The translations under genes were made by a program, and so were the position numbers. A stretch of DNA of 5,092 bases, from contig JALWCD010000013.1 of the NCBI GenBank assembly GCA_027036915.1, forward strand, positions 1-5,092, given 5' to 3'. Below, one piece after another: positions 5,021-5,092 of the stretch. The stretch comes from Thermodesulfatator sp. (GTDB lineage: Bacteria > Desulfobacterota > Thermodesulfobacteria > Thermodesulfobacteriales > Thermodesulfobacteriaceae). The notes below the pieces were generated by a model, which was not told where the DNA came from, did not search any database, and saw only the letters and a program-made list of their open reading frames with translations. The number at the start of each line of letters is the position of its first letter. Positions within the stretch are counted from its first letter, which is position 1.

Positions 5021-5027
5021 GGGAGGG
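5021..5027 (+). promoter_or_regulatory. Ribosome binding site of the rightward gene
   Basis: GGGAGGG, 7 bases before ATG 5035. It decides for this ATG over the in-frame ATG at 5011, which has only AT-rich sequence upstream. Confidence 0.7.
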
Positions 5028-5034
5028 ACTGAAG

Positions 5035-5092
5035 ATGTTCGACGATCTACTCAAACGTCTTCCGCTTTTCGGGCTTTTCCTGGTGCTTCCCC
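5035..5092 (+). CDS. Start of a rightward gene, hydrophobic N-terminus, cut by window
   Basis: Only 19 codons are in view: MFDDLLKRLPLFGLFLVLP, open at the right edge. The basic KR followed by a Leu/Phe-rich stretch suggests either a signal peptide or the first membrane helix, but too little is visible for a call. ATG 5035 was chosen because GGGAGGG lies 7 bases before it. An in-frame ATG at 5011 would add 8 residues (MKTREGLK) but has no ribosome site. It is divergent from cinA and shares the AT-rich promoter region with it. I do not recognise the product. Confidence 0.62.
   Translation, partial: MFDDLLKRLPLFGLFLVLP

Overview
The window reads as a tightly packed, GC-rich bacterial chromosome segment. 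The proteins are rich in Glu, Lys and Arg, genes overlap or abut, and the CinA variant resembles those I associate with deltaproteobacterial or Thermodesulfobacteria-like thermophiles. That placement is inference from style and gene content, not from a marker gene.

Six genes run leftward as one apparent operon. From right to left they are: cinA (3629-4897), a 68-residue helical protein (3426-3632), a minimal nucleotidyltransferase (3041-3478), the RNA 2',3'-cyclic phosphodiesterase thpR (2475-3041), a long coiled-coil protein with a C-terminal PD-(D/E)XK-like domain (1454-2464), and a family 5 solute-binding protein cut by the left edge (1-1453). Junctions are a 4-base overlap, a 53-base overlap, a 1-base overlap, a 10-base gap and a 0-base gap. 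Transcription must therefore be shared, and translation is probably coupled at several joints. A seventh gene starts rightward at 5035 and leaves the window. It is divergent from cinA across a short, very AT-rich promoter region that carries a 12-bp direct repeat.

cinA and thpR are housekeeping genes (NMN salvage and RNA-end processing) that are often neighbours, commonly followed by recA. Here the small-protein/nucleotidyltransferase pair sits between them. It is visibly AT-richer than its flanks and looks like an inserted two-gene cassette of toxin-antitoxin type. In the place where recA might be expected there is instead the repeat-bearing coiled-coil/nuclease-fold gene, followed by a transporter component. 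No recA is in the window.

The main points for a second look are: the inserted nucleotidyltransferase pair; the seven-copy 42-bp (14-residue) repeat forming the coiled coil; two adjacent RNA hairpins directly upstream of the Shine-Dalgarno of the coiled-coil gene; a perfect 24-bp palindrome inside cinA; and the repeat-bearing divergent promoter. No RNA genes, CRISPR arrays, insertion sequences or attachment sites were seen, and no gene-free stretch exceeds 300 bases.
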